Positions 26,888 through 37,217 are shown, counted from the first letter of the stretch. The stretch: 57,975 nucleotides of DNA from Eubacterium sp. (GCA_024698585.1 JAILRB010000045.1:1-57975); one strand, 5' to 3'. Notes: generated by a model from the sequence alone, not told the origin. Made by a program: numbers and translations.

Positions 26888-27948
26888 TTATATCCTGAAC
26901 CTTCACCTTCCACATGTTGTTCTCTGAGTCTGGCAAGTACTCTTGCCTCTTCTTCTCTCTTTAAACGGTCTTCTTCTAACTCAATTCCGTTTTCGCGAAG
27001 ATATGTCTTCCAATCAAAAACAGCTTCCACTGCTGCAATGGCCACTTCAATCATATCATCGGTTGGTTCCTTCGTCGTAATCTTCTGCATCCATAGCCCC
27101 GGCTTGCTCAAAAGATTCACTACCGGATTCGTACTTCTCCCTGCCAGTTTAATAAACTCGTAAGAGATTCCGGCAATTACAGGAATCAAAAGAATACGAA
27201 TCAGATATCTAAGCCAGATTGTTTTCGTCTGAACCAGAATAAAAATCACAATACTAATTACCAGAACGATCAGCATAAAACTGGTTCCACAACGTTTATG
27301 AAATCTGGAACTTTCTCTCACGTTGTCCACTGATAATTCTTTTCCACTTTCAATGCAATTAATGCACTTATGTTCTGCTCCGTGATACATAAAGGTTCTC
27401 TTGATGTCCTTCATCAGGGAAATCAGCAAAAGATATGCAATAAAAATCACAATTTTTACCACCCCTTCAATAACCGGCACCTGACGGGAACCGACTCCCG
27501 GAATAAAGCGTTCGCATAAATCTGCAATAAATAAAGGCAATAACATAAACAGTCCCACTGCCAGAATCACGGAAAGCATCACTGTAAAAGCCATCACTAC
27601 TTTTTCAGCCTTTTCTCCCAGTTTGTTCAGCAACCAGGTTTCAAACTTTCCCGGTTCCTCCTCTTCCTCATCAAAGAAGCTGGCAGAAAAAGTCAATGTC
27701 TTGATTCCTAAGACCATGGAGTCAATAAAATTGAACACCCCACGAATCAACGGAAGACCCAGGATTTTCTTTCCTTCCGTAAACCCTTTGTACTTCTGTA
27801 CATCTACAGCAATCGTGTCGTCCGGTTTTCGGACAGCCACTGCATAATCCCCTTTATTTCTCATCATAATTCCTTCCAGAACGGCCTGACCGCCAATACC
27901 GGAAGGATACAAATTACAACCTGTATCTTTTTCTTTATTCTTCATCAC
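26875..27948 (-). CDS. yqhQ: DUF1385 membrane protein (YqhQ type)
   Basis: 357 residues. DUF1385 signatures: SGIGGQAVLEGIMMRNKG near the start, RGVFNFIDSMVLGIK, FMYHGAEHKCINCIESG (a His/Cys cluster), RFHKRCGTSFMLIVL and RSTNPVVNLLSKPGL. Four to five hydrophobic segments between about 115 and 265. The function is unknown; the gene sits between rpmE and prmC-prfA in many Clostridia and Bacilli, and this neighbourhood is conserved here. The C-terminus is charged and probably cytoplasmic. Confidence 0.93.
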   Translation of the reverse strand: MMKNKEKDTGCNLYPSGIGGQAVLEGIMMRNKGDYAVAVRKPDDTIAVDVQKYKGFTEGKKILGLPLIRGVFNFIDSMVLGIKTLTFSASFFDEEEEEPGKFETWLLNKLGEKAEKVVMAFTVMLSVILAVGLFMLLPLFIADLCERFIPGVGSRQVPVIEGVVKIVIFIAYLLLISLMKDIKRTFMYHGAEHKCINCIESGKELSVDNVRESSRFHKRCGTSFMLIVLVISIVIFILVQTKTIWLRYLIRILLIPVIAGISYEFIKLAGRSTNPVVNLLSKPGLWMQKITTKEPTDDMIEVAIAAVEAVFDWKTYLRENGIELEEDRLKREEEARVLARLREQHVEGEGSGYNWKF

Positions 27949-27962
27949 TACACCTATTCTAA

Positions 27963-27997
27963 AATAAGAAAAGAGGTTGAGAATCTCTCCTCAACCT
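27963..27997 (-). terminator. Terminator after rpmE
   Basis: Perfect eight-base stem (AGGTTGAG and CTCAACCT) with an eight-base loop and a T-rich tail on the minus strand, between rpmE and yqhQ. It should separate the ribosomal protein from the prmC-prfA unit, at least partly. Confidence 0.8.
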
Positions 27998-28011
27998 GTA
28001 TTTCTTAAAAC

Positions 28012-28221
28012 TTATTTCATACCATATTTCTTGTTGAACTTTTCAATTCTACCACGTGCTGAAGCAGCCTTCTGCTGTCCTGTATAGAAAGGATGGCATG
28101 CTGAACAAATTTCTACATGGATATCTTTCTTTGTTGAACCTGTTACGAATGTGTTACCACAGTTACATGTAACGGTTGCTTCATAGTAATCTGGATGGAT
28201 TCCTTCTCTCATTACATTCAC
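28012..28221 (-). CDS. rpmE: Ribosomal protein L31
   Basis: 69-residue protein of the large ribosomal subunit. Typical head [20 protein letters not shown] preceded by MNV, and a Cys pattern (CNC, then CSAC about 20 residues later) showing the zinc-binding form, as opposed to the Cys-less paralogue used during zinc starvation. The C-terminus ends in the basic [13 protein letters not shown]. Single-gene unit with its own terminator. Confidence 0.97.
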   Translation of the reverse strand: MNVMREGIHPDYYEATVTCNCGNTFVTGSTKKDIHVEICSACHPFYTGQQKAASARGRIEKFNKKYGMK

Positions 28222-28289
28222 CTCATTTTATTTATTTTTTCTCATTGGCAACGCCAATTCGTCTTCGCTTCGAATATTGTCGAATATCC

Positions 28290-28302
28290 CGAACTTTGTT
28301 CG
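28290..28302. promoter_or_regulatory. Palindrome upstream of rpmE
   Basis: CGAAC-TTT-GTTCG is a perfect inverted repeat with a three-base centre, and beside it a 10-base direct repeat (TCGAATATTG and TCGAATATCC share eight bases) occurs at 28270-28288. It lies between rho and rpmE, in the likely rpmE promoter region. The factor that might bind is unknown. Confidence 0.35.
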
Positions 28303-28371
28303 ACAACTCAACAGCCTTTATATTATAGCATAGTAGTACGCTCTGTGCAAGTATTTTTTTTAATTCAAAAA

Positions 28372-29793
28372 TCAACCATTATAATTCGGTCGAATTCGAT
28401 TCACCTTTGCAATAAATTCCTTATTATCCTTGGTCTTGGCAAAGAGATTAATCACCTGCTCCACGGCATCTTCTTTTCGCATACTGTTCATTTCTTTTCG
28501 AATGATATAGGATGCTCCCAATTCCTCAGAATCTAATAACAAGTCCTCTCTTCTGGTACCGGATTTTGTAATATCCACTGCCGGGAAGATTCTTCGTTCC
28601 GATAATTTACGATCCAGAACCAATTCCATGTTTCCGGTTCCCTTAAATTCCTCGTAAACCACATCATCCATTTTACTTCCGGTGTCAACCAGAGCGGTTG
28701 CAAGGATAGTCAGACTTCCCCCCTCTCGCATATTTCTTGCCGCACCAAAGAATCGCTTCGGCATATGAAGGGCTGCCGGATCCAATCCACCGGACAAGGT
28801 TCGTCCACTTGGTGGAACCGTCATATTGTAAGCTCTCGCAAGTCTTGTAATACTATCTAACAGAATCACAACATCTTTTCCGTGTTCCACCAGACGCTTA
28901 GCGCGCTCAATTACCATTTCCGACACACGCTTATGATGTTCCGGAAGTTCATCAAAGGTGGAATAAATAACCTCCACGTTTTCTCCCTGAATCGCTTCCT
29001 TAATATCGGTTACTTCTTCCGGTCGTTCATCAATCAGAAGAATAATAATTTCCATTTCCGGGTTATTCGTTAAAATCGCCTTTGCTGTTTCTTTTAGCAA
29101 TGTGGTCTTTCCTGCCTTTGGCGGAGACACAATCATCCCACGCTGTCCCTTTCCAATTGGACTGATCAAATCAACAATTCTCATTGCCTTACTGTGTCCA
29201 TCAGTTTCCAGATGAAGTCGTTCATTTGGAAAAATCGGTGTCAGGTCTTCAAAGTTTGGTCTGGCAAGAACCTTGTCCAATCCCTCTCCATTTACCTGAT
29301 CCACATAGTAAAGTGCTCCGAACTTTTCGTTTTCTCGTTTTTCACGAACCCTACCGGTCACAAAATCTCCCGTTTTTAAGCGGAATCGTTTAATCTGAGA
29401 CGGTGCCACATAAACATCATCTTCTCCCGGCAGATAATTATCACAACGAATAAACCCAAATCCGTCCGGCATAACTTCCAGAATTCCGGTTCGTGTTACT
29501 CCGTTTTCGTTAGGCACTTCGTCCTTTCGTTCCCCTTCTTTTCTGCTTCTATGATGACGATGTCTTCCACTGTTGCTCTTTTCCGTTTCTTCTAAAGCAG
29601 TTTCTTCGGTTTCAGCAACCGCTTCCGCTGCTTCACCACTTTCCTCGGATTCATTGCTACTCTTTCGCTCGTTTTCTTCCAGAATCATATCAATCAGTTG
29701 CTGTTTCCTTAAACTGGACACCGATTTAATTCCATTGCTTTTTGCAATTTCACGTAGTTCTGCCACCGGAAGTGCATTTAACTTTTCTCTCAT
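28372..29793 (-). CDS. rho: Transcription termination factor Rho
   Basis: Hexameric RNA helicase that ends transcription at Rho-dependent sites. 473 residues. N-terminal helix-extended-loop-helix (about 1-42, [15 protein letters not shown]), then an insertion of about 50 residues rich in Glu, Ser and basic residues (about 43-95), the cold-shock-like RNA-binding domain ([13 protein letters not shown]), Walker [14 protein letters not shown], Walker [17 protein letters not shown] and the Q/R-loop region [13 protein letters not shown]. The charged insertion is larger than in E. coli Rho and is the only unusual feature. Located upstream of rpmE, as often seen in Firmicutes. Confidence 0.97.
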   Translation of the reverse strand: MREKLNALPVAELREIAKSNGIKSVSSLRKQQLIDMILEENERKSSNESEESGEAAEAVAETEETALEETEKSNSGRHRHHRSRKEGERKDEVPNENGVTRTGILEVMPDGFGFIRCDNYLPGEDDVYVAPSQIKRFRLKTGDFVTGRVREKRENEKFGALYYVDQVNGEGLDKVLARPNFEDLTPIFPNERLHLETDGHSKAMRIVDLISPIGKGQRGMIVSPPKAGKTTLLKETAKAILTNNPEMEIIILLIDERPEEVTDIKEAIQGENVEVIYSTFDELPEHHKRVSEMVIERAKRLVEHGKDVVILLDSITRLARAYNMTVPPSGRTLSGGLDPAALHMPKRFFGAARNMREGGSLTILATALVDTGSKMDDVVYEEFKGTGNMELVLDRKLSERRIFPAVDITKSGTRREDLLLDSEELGASYIIRKEMNSMRKEDAVEQVINLFAKTKDNKEFIAKVNRIRPNYNG

Positions 29794-29869
29794 ATAACAA
29801 TTCCTTTCCTGCTCAATTTATATCAATTTCATTTGAATCAATGGGATATCTGAGGGAAGCCCTCAATAG

Positions 29870-29901
29870 ATAAGTTATCGAATGTTTACTCGAAAAGTAT
29901 A
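29870..29901 (-). promoter_or_regulatory. Possible rho promoter -10 box and leader hairpin
   Basis: TATACT on the minus strand (29896-29901) is the best -10 candidate, with a poor -35 box. About ten bases into the leader region a short hairpin TGAGGG...CCCTCA follows (about 29851-29867 to the left). Rho commonly controls its own transcription through the leader, but nothing here proves it. Confidence 0.35.
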
Positions 29902-29998
29902 ACACATTTTCCATAAAATAAAAAGATTGCTTTATTTTTTCCCAAAAACAATGCTTTTTTCATCATTTTTTCTCTTTTTCTATCCATCAAAATGTGCT

Positions 29999-30031
29999 AT
30001 TCTAATAAAAGTGTGTTCAGTTCATCTGAAC
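29999..30031 (+). promoter_or_regulatory. Malic enzyme -10 box and 5' leader hairpin
   Basis: TATTCT at 29999-30004 is a plausible -10 box with no clear -35. It is followed by a tight hairpin, GTTCAG-N5-CTGAAC (30015-30031), which would sit at the very 5' end of the transcript and could protect it from decay. The ribosome site TGGAGG is at 30048-30053. Confidence 0.4.
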
Positions 30032-30060
30032 CCCACAATGAATTATATGGAGGTACAATC

Positions 30061-31212
30061 ATGACAACTGATGAAAAATCATTAAAGATGCATGCTGACT
30101 TAGTCGGTAAGTTAAGCACCGAAACAAAATGTCCGGTAAAGAGCCGTGAAGATTTATCTATCGCTTATACACCGGGTGTTGCAGAACCTTGTCGTAGAAT
30201 CGCTGACAATCCGGAAGACGTTTACAAATATACTTGGAAAGCGAATACAATCGCTGTAGTTTCTGACGGTAGTGCTGTTTTAGGACTTGGAAACATTGGT
30301 CCGAAAGCTGCTATGCCTGTTATGGAAGGAAAAGCTGTATTATTCAAGGAATTCGGTGGTGTAAATGCCGTTCCTATTTGTCTTGATACACAGGATCCTG
30401 ATGAAATCGTGGAAACTGTTGTACGTATGGCACCTGGTTTCGGTGGAATCAACTTAGAAGACATTTCAGCTCCACGTTGTTTTGAAATTGAAAATAAATT
30501 AAAGGAACGTTTAGACATTCCTGTTTTCCATGATGACCAGCACGGTACTGCTATCGTTGTTTTAGCCGGTGTCATCAATGCCTTAAAGGTTGTTGGAAAA
30601 GAAAAAGAAAACTGTAAGGTTGTAATCAACGGTGACGGTTCTGCCGGTATCGCTATTACAAAATTATTATTAAGATATGGTTTCAAGGATTTAACTCTTT
30701 GCGGACGTTACGGAATCTTAAACGAATCCTGCGCAAACATGAACTGGGCTCGTGAAGAAATGATTGCTTTAATCAATCCTGAAAATAAGACCGGTTCTTT
30801 GGCAGATGCTTTAAAGGGTGCTGATATCTTTATCGGTGTTTCTCTTCCGGGTGTTGTTACAGAAGAAATGGTTGCTTCCATGAATAAAGATGCTATCCTC
30901 TTTGCCATGGCAAACCCTACTCCGGAAATTATGCCGGATCTTGCAAAGAAAGCCGGAGCTCGTGTCGTTGGTACCGGACGTTCAGACTTCCCGAACCAGG
31001 TTAACAACGTTGTTGCCTTCCCTGGAATTTTCAAGGGTGCTTTAGAAGGACGTGCAAAACAGATTACAGAAGACATGAAGCTTGCCGCTGCTCTTGCAAT
31101 TGCAAACGCTGTTCCTGAATCTGAACTCAGCGAAGATAACATTATGCCGGAAGCTTTTGATCCGAACGTTGCAGAAGCTGTTAGCCAGGCTGTAAAAGAT
31201 AACATCAAGTAA
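30061..31212 (+). CDS. Malic enzyme (oxaloacetate-decarboxylating malate dehydrogenase)
   Basis: Converts malate to pyruvate and CO2 with NAD or NADP. 383 residues, the short bacterial form without a phosphotransacetylase tail. Seen: the N-terminal LSIAYTPGVAEPC, WKANTIAVVSDGSAVLGLGN with the catalytic Tyr/Lys region further on (GKAVLFKEFGGVNA), the metal site NLEDISAPRCFEIE and FHDDQHGTAIVV, and the Rossmann loop INGDGSAGIAI. The ATG at 30061 (MTTDEKSLKMHADL) is chosen over an upstream in-frame ATG at 29992 because of the GGAGG 8 bases before it. Cofactor preference cannot be told with confidence by eye. Confidence 0.95.
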   Translation: MTTDEKSLKMHADLVGKLSTETKCPVKSREDLSIAYTPGVAEPCRRIADNPEDVYKYTWKANTIAVVSDGSAVLGLGNIGPKAAMPVMEGKAVLFKEFGGVNAVPICLDTQDPDEIVETVVRMAPGFGGINLEDISAPRCFEIENKLKERLDIPVFHDDQHGTAIVVLAGVINALKVVGKEKENCKVVINGDGSAGIAITKLLLRYGFKDLTLCGRYGILNESCANMNWAREEMIALINPENKTGSLADALKGADIFIGVSLPGVVTEEMVASMNKDAILFAMANPTPEIMPDLAKKAGARVVGTGRSDFPNQVNNVVAFPGIFKGALEGRAKQITEDMKLAAALAIANAVPESELSEDNIMPEAFDPNVAEAVSQAVKDNIK

Positions 31213-31245
31213 TTCGTCTGATAAAAAAAGATTGGAGTAAAAAAA

Positions 31246-31719
31246 ATGTTGAATGCAGAAAAAAATGAAAAAGCCGAATTAATTTTTCAAATTGCGGTAT
31301 CTGGTTATTTCTTAATTATATCCACCGTTGTTATTTTTCTTCTCGCGTCGACATTTATTCACTCAGAAAATTCTAATGAACGGTTGATTTTAACCCCATT
31401 TTTATTAGCTTTAATAACTTTCTTTTTCAGTATGGTTGTTTCCATTAGAAAAGCCCTAATCGGGTTAAAAAAGCTCAAGAGTCATGATGTCCCAACGGAT
31501 GAAGAAGAGGAATTGGATCAGGGAAATACTTTAGTCAGATTCACTTCAATCCTGTCAACTCTGGCGAGCATTGCATTTTATGTATTTTGGTTTTCATTCC
31601 TGACATATATCGATTATATGATGGCAAAGGAAAATCGAAAAGATATTATCATTTTCACATTATTTTTTTGGATCGCGGGAATTGTTTCTGCCATTTCCAC
31701 TTTTAGAAATGATGAATAG
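31246..31719 (+). CDS. Small membrane protein of unknown function
   Basis: 157 residues with four hydrophobic segments (about 13-35, 46-66, 98-121, 132-150), short charged termini and a charged middle loop containing DEEEELD. I do not recognise a family. It begins 33 bases after malic enzyme and ends before a strong terminator, so it is probably the second gene of that transcript. A short poly-A stretch and a weak GGAG lie before its ATG. No transport or enzyme motif is visible. Confidence 0.75.
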   Translation: MLNAEKNEKAELIFQIAVSGYFLIISTVVIFLLASTFIHSENSNERLILTPFLLALITFFFSMVVSIRKALIGLKKLKSHDVPTDEEEELDQGNTLVRFTSILSTLASIAFYVFWFSFLTYIDYMMAKENRKDIIIFTLFFWIAGIVSAISTFRNDE

Positions 31720-31730
31720 AAACGTAACAA

Positions 31731-31766
31731 AAAGCAGCTACGGTTTAGAACCCTAGCTGCTTTTTT
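31731..31766. terminator. Bidirectional terminator
   Basis: AAAGCAGCTA pairs with TAGCTGCTTT over 10 bases around a 13-base loop and is flanked by T residues in the plus direction and by A residues at the left, so it can end transcripts from both the malic enzyme unit and the minus-strand DUF4364 unit. Confidence 0.9.
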
Positions 31767-31775
31767 ACATTCTTT

Positions 31776-32300
31776 CTATGTTGCCAGTTTACTCAATATG
31801 TACTGGTATATTTCCTGAGACCGATCCTTGTCTTCCCATGCGGCACACATTTTCGATGCCATCTGTCGGTCCGGTGTGGCAATATTGACCTCAATTAACG
31901 TAGACTCTCCTTCTTTTACCTGACAATGGACAATATACTCCCCATTAGAAGTGCGGTAATAATCCGAAACCGTTCCTACTTCATTTCGCAGTTCATACCG
32001 GTTATTTACCAAAAACGAATCCACGTCATCAATGATGCTCCCCGGAATTCTGTTCTCGAAAAACTTCAGACTTTCTCTTCCTTCCGAGGTCAAATGATAG
32101 TAGGATGTATTTCTGTTTACATTCAGAAAGACAAATCCATCCTCAATCAACTCATTGATTGCCTTTTGTACATTAAAATAGCTGGTATATTCCTCATCCA
32201 GAAAGAACTGCGCAATCTGCGTATTCGTCAACGGAAATTCTACTTTATTGAGCATATGCATAATAATTAATTTATACAATGTTTCTGCTGCAAGCGCCAT
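31776..32300 (-). CDS. DUF4364 family protein
   Basis: 174 residues. N-terminal winged-helix-like part (about 1-75: LYKLIIMHMLNKVEFPLTNT, then QIAQFFLDEEYTSYFNVQKA) resembling PadR/MarR-type DNA-binding folds, followed by a smaller alpha/beta domain (about 100-174) with VEGESTLIEVNIAT-like strands. This matches DUF4364, a Clostridia family of unknown function. Last gene of the lon-engB run, 36 bases after engB. A regulatory role is suggested only by the helix-turn-helix-like head. Confidence 0.88.
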   Translation of the reverse strand: MALAAETLYKLIIMHMLNKVEFPLTNTQIAQFFLDEEYTSYFNVQKAINELIEDGFVFLNVNRNTSYYHLTSEGRESLKFFENRIPGSIIDDVDSFLVNNRYELRNEVGTVSDYYRTSNGEYIVHCQVKEGESTLIEVNIATPDRQMASKMCAAWEDKDRSQEIYQYILSKLAT

Positions 32301-32335
32301 TTTTTATCTCCTATCCGGTAGAACCCTCTCAGATT

Positions 32336-32929
32336 CTACTGATTTCCCGTAACTATTTCTTCAATCAAATCAAGAATTTCGTCTCTTCCCTGTTTGGTCT
32401 GAGCCGAAAACGGAATCACTGTCGTTCCCGGAACAACCTGTAAGGTGTCCTTAATGACCTTGATATTTTTCTGTAGCTGACTCCTCTTGATTTTATCCAT
32501 TTTCGTAGCAATGATGATTGGTTCAAATCCATTGGCAAGAACCCACTGATACATGTTCACATCGTTCTTAGATGGCTCGTGACGAATATCAATCAAAAGA
32601 AAGATGGCACGAAGCATCTTTGAACGGTTTAAGTATCGTTCAATCATCTTTCCCCACTGCTCTTTTTCCTTTAAGGAAACTTTCGCATATCCATATCCCG
32701 GCAAATCCACAAAATACAATTCCTCATTCACATTATAAAAGTTAATGGTCTGTGTTTTTCCCGGCTGGGAAGATGTTCTGGCCAACGCTTTGCGGTTTAC
32801 CAGTCCATTAATCAGCGAAGATTTTCCAACATTGGACTTTCCTGCAAAGGCGATTTCCACCATATCATTTTCCGGCAGTTTACTGGTCACACCACAAACT
32901 GTCTCCAACGCAACATTCTTTATTTTCAT
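32336..32929 (-). CDS. engB: Ribosome biogenesis GTPase EngB (YsxC/YihA)
   Basis: 197-residue essential GTPase for assembly of the 50S subunit. GTPase motifs: G1 FAGKSNVGKSSLIN, G2 region TSSQPGKTQTINFY, G3 VDLPGYGYAKVS, G4 IATKMDKI, G5 SAQTKQG. Placed 10 bases after lon; lon-engB is a conserved pair in Firmicutes. Confidence 0.97.
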   Translation of the reverse strand: MKIKNVALETVCGVTSKLPENDMVEIAFAGKSNVGKSSLINGLVNRKALARTSSQPGKTQTINFYNVNEELYFVDLPGYGYAKVSLKEKEQWGKMIERYLNRSKMLRAIFLLIDIRHEPSKNDVNMYQWVLANGFEPIIIATKMDKIKRSQLQKNIKVIKDTLQVVPGTTVIPFSAQTKQGRDEILDLIEEIVTGNQ

Positions 32930-32939
32930 AGCAATTCCT

Positions 32940-35255
32940 TTATTTCACTAATGCGTGTTTTAAAACCTGATCCATCTGTTCCACAAATACAATTTCCATG
33001 CCCTCTTTGATTTCCTGAGAAATCTCCTCTGCATCCGGAATATTTTTCTTTGGAACAAGTACTTTCTCGATTCCTGCATTTTTTGCAGCGAGAAGTTTTT
33101 CCTTTAATCCACCAATCGGCATAACCTTTCCACGAAGATTAATCTCTCCGGTCATGGCAACCTTACAATTTACCGGAATTCCGGAAACTGCTGATAAAAT
33201 GGCTGTTGCCATGGTAATTCCTGCAGACGGTCCGTCCTTTGGCACGGCGCCTTCCGGAACATGAATATGTAAATCATTTTCTGCAAAAAATTCTTTGTCC
33301 ACATCATAGTTTTCTGCGATGCTTCTGACGTAGCTTAACGCAATCTGAGCCGATTCCTTCATGACATCCCCTAACTGTCCGGTAATTCGAAGTTCTCCTT
33401 TTCCCGGCATAGTATTTACCTCAATCTGAAGGGTCGTTCCACCCACAGCAGTCCATGCCAGACCACGGACAATACCGATGTCATTTTCATCATTGGCCAG
33501 TTCAATATCAAACTTCTTCTTACCCAAATATTTTTCAATATTCTTAGAAGTAACCTTCAGAGACTTCTTTCCATCCTGTACCAGGAATCTCGCTGCCTTT
33601 CGACAGATTTCTGAGATTTCACGGTCCAACTGACGTACTCCTGCCTCACGGGTATAATATTTAATGATGGAATAGATTCCTTCATCTGTAATCTTTAACT
33701 GGCTTTTCTTGATTCCATTCTTTTCAAATTCCTTATCCACCAGATGTTCCTTGGCAATATGGAACTTTTCATTTTCTGTATATCCTTCCACTTCGATGAT
33801 TTCCATTCGGTCAATCAACGGAAGCGGAATCGTATTCATATCATTTGCCGTAGCAATAAATAATGCCTTGGATAAATCAATCGGAACTTCCACATAGTTA
33901 TCACGGAATGCGAAATTCTGTTCTGAATCCATAACTTCTAACAAGGCGGAAGCCGGATCCCCGTGAATGCCTCTTCCCAGTTTATCAATTTCATCAAATA
34001 AAATCAGTGGGTTTGAGCTTTTCGCCTGCTTTAATGCATTGGCAATTCTTCCCGGCATTGCTCCCACATAAGTCTTTCTGTGTCCGCGAATTTCTGATTC
34101 GTCATCCACACCACCGAGACTGATTCGAACATAGCTCTTATTCAGTGCCTCTGCCACGGATTTTGCAATGGATGTCTTTCCGGTTCCCGGAGGTCCTACC
34201 AGACAAACAATCGGACTATTTCCCCTCGCTTGTGTAAGAACCCGGACAGCTAAAAATTCCAGCACACGGGCCTTTACTTTTTCCAGACCATAATGGTCTC
34301 GATCCAGTATTTCCTGTGCATTGTTTAAGTCAGGATTTTCTTCTGTCACCTGATTCCATGGTAAATCTAACAGTGTTTCAATATAGGTACGAATGATATT
34401 GGATTCCATGGCATTGCCACCGAAAGACTTATAGCGGTTCAGTTCTTTCAACAGTTTTTCTTTCACCGCCTCATCGGCATCCAATTCCATGATTTTTTCT
34501 TCCAGTTCTTCTGCGCCGGACATGTAATCATCCCCTAATTCCTCACGGATGACCTGCATCTGTTCCCGAAGAATATGTTCTCTCTGGTTTTTATCCAGAC
34601 GCTCCTTAACCTTCTCAACGATTTCATTTCGAATGGCACCAATTTCATTTTCCTTATTCAGGAATTTTGCCACTACTTCAAATCGTTCCACGGTTCCATC
34701 GGCTTCAAGGAACTCCTGTTTTGTTTTGAATCCCACTTTAATCCGCATCATGGACTGCAACATCAATTCTTCCAGTTTGGAAATATTGAGCAGACTCTGT
34801 AACGCAGTCACAGGTAACTCATGGGTTGAGGAATCAAAAGCTTTTAACATATCCTTTAATTCTCTGGCAAAAGCTTCTTCCTGAACATCATTCAGTTCCA
34901 CTTCTTCCACCTGATGGGGAACCACTCTTGCTTCCAGATAATCTGCTTCATCTAAAAATTCGATCACTTCCGCTTTTGATTCTGCTTCTACCATGACACG
35001 AACCACATTATCCGGCAACTTGCTCAACTGCTTGATATTCACCAATGTTCCCATACGGTATATGCCATCAAAACCCGGTGTTTCTTCCACCGGGTCTTTC
35101 TGTGCTACTACAAATAAACGTACCCCATGAACCATGGCAGCTTCTGCCGCCAGGATTGAGGATTTTCTGCTTACATCAAAATGGACTGTTGTTCCCGGCA
35201 GGATTGTTAATCCACGAAGTGGAATCGCCGGCAGTCTAAAGATCTTCTCTGACAT
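32940..35255 (-). CDS. lon: ATP-dependent protease Lon
   Basis: 771 residues. N-terminal substrate-binding domain (about 1-200, [20 protein letters not shown]), coiled-coil linker, AAA+ domain with Walker [14 protein letters not shown] and Walker [12 protein letters not shown], and the C-terminal serine protease domain with the catalytic Ser in [14 protein letters not shown] and a Lys in [20 protein letters not shown]. Degrades misfolded and regulatory proteins in the cytoplasm. Lies 13 bases after clpX in a proteostasis operon with tig and clpP. The start [15 protein letters not shown] is well placed. Confidence 0.98.
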   Translation of the reverse strand: MSEKIFRLPAIPLRGLTILPGTTVHFDVSRKSSILAAEAAMVHGVRLFVVAQKDPVEETPGFDGIYRMGTLVNIKQLSKLPDNVVRVMVEAESKAEVIEFLDEADYLEARVVPHQVEEVELNDVQEEAFARELKDMLKAFDSSTHELPVTALQSLLNISKLEELMLQSMMRIKVGFKTKQEFLEADGTVERFEVVAKFLNKENEIGAIRNEIVEKVKERLDKNQREHILREQMQVIREELGDDYMSGAEELEEKIMELDADEAVKEKLLKELNRYKSFGGNAMESNIIRTYIETLLDLPWNQVTEENPDLNNAQEILDRDHYGLEKVKARVLEFLAVRVLTQARGNSPIVCLVGPPGTGKTSIAKSVAEALNKSYVRISLGGVDDESEIRGHRKTYVGAMPGRIANALKQAKSSNPLILFDEIDKLGRGIHGDPASALLEVMDSEQNFAFRDNYVEVPIDLSKALFIATANDMNTIPLPLIDRMEIIEVEGYTENEKFHIAKEHLVDKEFEKNGIKKSQLKITDEGIYSIIKYYTREAGVRQLDREISEICRKAARFLVQDGKKSLKVTSKNIEKYLGKKKFDIELANDENDIGIVRGLAWTAVGGTTLQIEVNTMPGKGELRITGQLGDVMKESAQIALSYVRSIAENYDVDKEFFAENDLHIHVPEGAVPKDGPSAGITMATAILSAVSGIPVNCKVAMTGEINLRGKVMPIGGLKEKLLAAKNAGIEKVLVPKKNIPDAEEISQEIKEGMEIVFVEQMDQVLKHALVK

Positions 35256-35268
35256 GTATTCTCCTTAA

Positions 35269-36540
35269 TTAGGCACTTTTCCCTTTTTTCTTTCCGCTTT
35301 TTTTCACAACGGTATCATACTTCAATTCCGGATCCGCTAATCCATTAATTACATCCCCGTTAATGATACATTCTGTAATGGACTCATCCGATGGTGTTTC
35401 ATACATCGTGTCCATTACCGCATTTTCTACAATCGCACGAAGACCACGGGCACCGGTCTTTCTCTCCACAGCTTTCTTTGCCACTGCTTCCACGGCATCC
35501 TCTGTGAATTCCAGTTTCACACCATCTAATTCAAATAATTTCTTATACTGTTTTACCAATGCATTCTTCGGTTCCGTAAGAATTCGTCCCAATGCTGCTT
35601 CGTCTAAGAAATCCAATGCCACGGTGACAGGAACTCGACCAATGAATTCCGGAATCAAACCAAACTTTGTTAAATCCTGTGGCATAACCTGTTTAAACAA
35701 TTCATCTGCAACGGCATCTGTTTTTACCTTTACTTCCGAATTAAATCCAATGGAACTCTTATCCAAACGTCTTTCGATAATCTTTTCCAGACCGGCAAAG
35801 GCACCACCGCAAATAAACAGGATATTTGTGGTATCAATCGGAATTAATTCCTGCTGCGGATGCTTTCTTCCCCCCTGTGGCGGAACGGAAGCTTCTGTTC
35901 CTTCCAGGATCTTTAACAGAGCCTGCTGCACCCCTTCTCCGGAAACATCTCTGGTAATCGAAACGTTCTCTGATTTCTTTGTAATCTTATCTATTTCATC
36001 GATATAAATAATACCGTGTTCTGCGCGTTCAATATCATAATCTGCAGCCTGAATCAGCTTTAGCAGGATGTTTTCCACATCCTCACCCACATAACCTGCT
36101 TCAGTCAATGTTGTGGCATCTGCAATGGCAAATGGCACGTTCAAAATCTTTGCAAGGGTCTGTGCAAGATAAGTCTTTCCGGAACCGGTAGGTCCTAAAA
36201 GAAGGATGTTAGTCTTCTGAAGTTCCACATCCAGATCCTTTCCTGCCAGAACTCTCTTATAGTGGTTATATACTGCTACAGATAAAACTTTTTTCGCATC
36301 TTCCTGACCAATGACATACTGATCCAAAAATGCCTTGATTTCCTTTGGCTTTAATAAATTAATTTCTTCCGGTTCACTGCTGTGCTTTCCGTAAAATTCC
36401 TCTTCTACAATACTGGCACAAAGTTCCACACATTCATCACAAATAAATGCATCTCCCGGTCCCTGAATCAATCTTCTTACCTGATCTTCTGTCTTCCCAC
36501 AGAAGGAACAGCAATACTTTTCCATCATTTTATTAGCCAT
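35269..36540 (-). CDS. clpX: ClpX unfoldase
   Basis: ATPase partner of ClpP. 423 residues from the ATG at 36540, preferred to an in-frame start nine codons up because AGAGGAG lies six bases before it. The zinc-binding domain is intact ([20 protein letters not shown] and CDECVELC), with Walker [17 protein letters not shown], Walker [11 protein letters not shown] and the pore loop GYVGEDV. The LGF-type ClpP-binding loop has the form IGFNSE here. A Lys/Gly-rich tail ends the protein. Between clpP and clpX there is a hairpin that may set their ratio. Confidence 0.98.
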   Translation of the reverse strand: MANKMMEKYCCSFCGKTEDQVRRLIQGPGDAFICDECVELCASIVEEEFYGKHSSEPEEINLLKPKEIKAFLDQYVIGQEDAKKVLSVAVYNHYKRVLAGKDLDVELQKTNILLLGPTGSGKTYLAQTLAKILNVPFAIADATTLTEAGYVGEDVENILLKLIQAADYDIERAEHGIIYIDEIDKITKKSENVSITRDVSGEGVQQALLKILEGTEASVPPQGGRKHPQQELIPIDTTNILFICGGAFAGLEKIIERRLDKSSIGFNSEVKVKTDAVADELFKQVMPQDLTKFGLIPEFIGRVPVTVALDFLDEAALGRILTEPKNALVKQYKKLFELDGVKLEFTEDAVEAVAKKAVERKTGARGLRAIVENAVMDTMYETPSDESITECIINGDVINGLADPELKYDTVVKKSGKKKGKSA

Positions 36541-36565
36541 AAAAACTCCTCTAAACTTGCAACAC

Positions 36566-36589
36566 AAGGCACCACATCTGCGGTGCCTT
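36566..36589 (-). terminator. Hairpin between clpP and clpX
   Basis: AAGGCACC pairs with GGTGCCTT over eight bases with an eight-base loop. On the minus strand it is followed by GTGTTGC rather than a T run, so it looks like an attenuator, RNA-processing or stability element, not a full terminator. Confidence 0.55.
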
Positions 36590-36604
36590 TATTGCATTCA
36601 ATTT

Positions 36605-37186
36605 CTATCTTTCTCTGATTACTTCATCGATTAATCCGTATGCCTTTGCTTCATCTGCTGACATCCAGTTATCACGATCCGTATCTTTCTCAACAACTTC
36701 AAGTTCCTGTCCTGAGTTTGCTGCTAAAATTTCATTCAACTTTTTCTTTGTCTTTAAAATATGCTCTGCGGCAATCTGAATTTCTGTCGCCTGACCCTGT
36801 GCCCCGCCAAGTGGCTGGTGAATCATCACTTCTGCATTTGGAAGTGCGAAACGCTTTCCTTTTGCTCCACTGGATAAGAGGAATGCACCCATGCTGGCTG
36901 CCATTCCGATACATGTGGTTGATACATCACACTTGATGTAATTCATGGTATCGTAAATTGCCATTCCTGCGGTGACAGAGCCTCCCGGACTGTTAATGTA
37001 CATATGAATATCTTTTCCCGGGTCTTCAGATTCCAAGAACAATAACTGTGCAACCACCGTACTGGCCACTGCATCATTAATTTCTTCCCCAAGGAAAATG
37101 ATACGGTCTTTTAATAATCTTGAGTAAATGTCATAAGAGCGTTCCCCTCTGGAATTCTGCTCAATGACGTAAGGTATTAATGCCAT
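36605..37186 (-). CDS. clpP: ClpP protease subunit
   Basis: 193 residues. The catalytic triad regions are visible: nucleophile Ser in [14 protein letters not shown], His in [11 protein letters not shown] and the Asp in [11 protein letters not shown]. The N-terminal [20 protein letters not shown] is the standard axial-loop segment. Forms a 14-mer degradation chamber fed by ClpX (next gene) or ClpC. Lies between tig and clpX, the normal order. Confidence 0.98.
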   Translation of the reverse strand: MALIPYVIEQNSRGERSYDIYSRLLKDRIIFLGEEINDAVASTVVAQLLFLESEDPGKDIHMYINSPGGSVTAGMAIYDTMNYIKCDVSTTCIGMAASMGAFLLSSGAKGKRFALPNAEVMIHQPLGGAQGQATEIQIAAEHILKTKKKLNEILAANSGQELEVVEKDTDRDNWMSADEAKAYGLIDEVIRER

Positions 37187-37217
37187 AACGACACCTCCTT
37201 AGCTTTTCATTCTAAAT

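Noticed and set aside
28290..28302. LexA-type SOS box (CGAAC-N3-GTTCG)
   Set aside because: The Gram-positive LexA box needs four central bases (CGAAC-N4-GTTCG). With three, and next to a ribosomal protein gene, it is not convincing.
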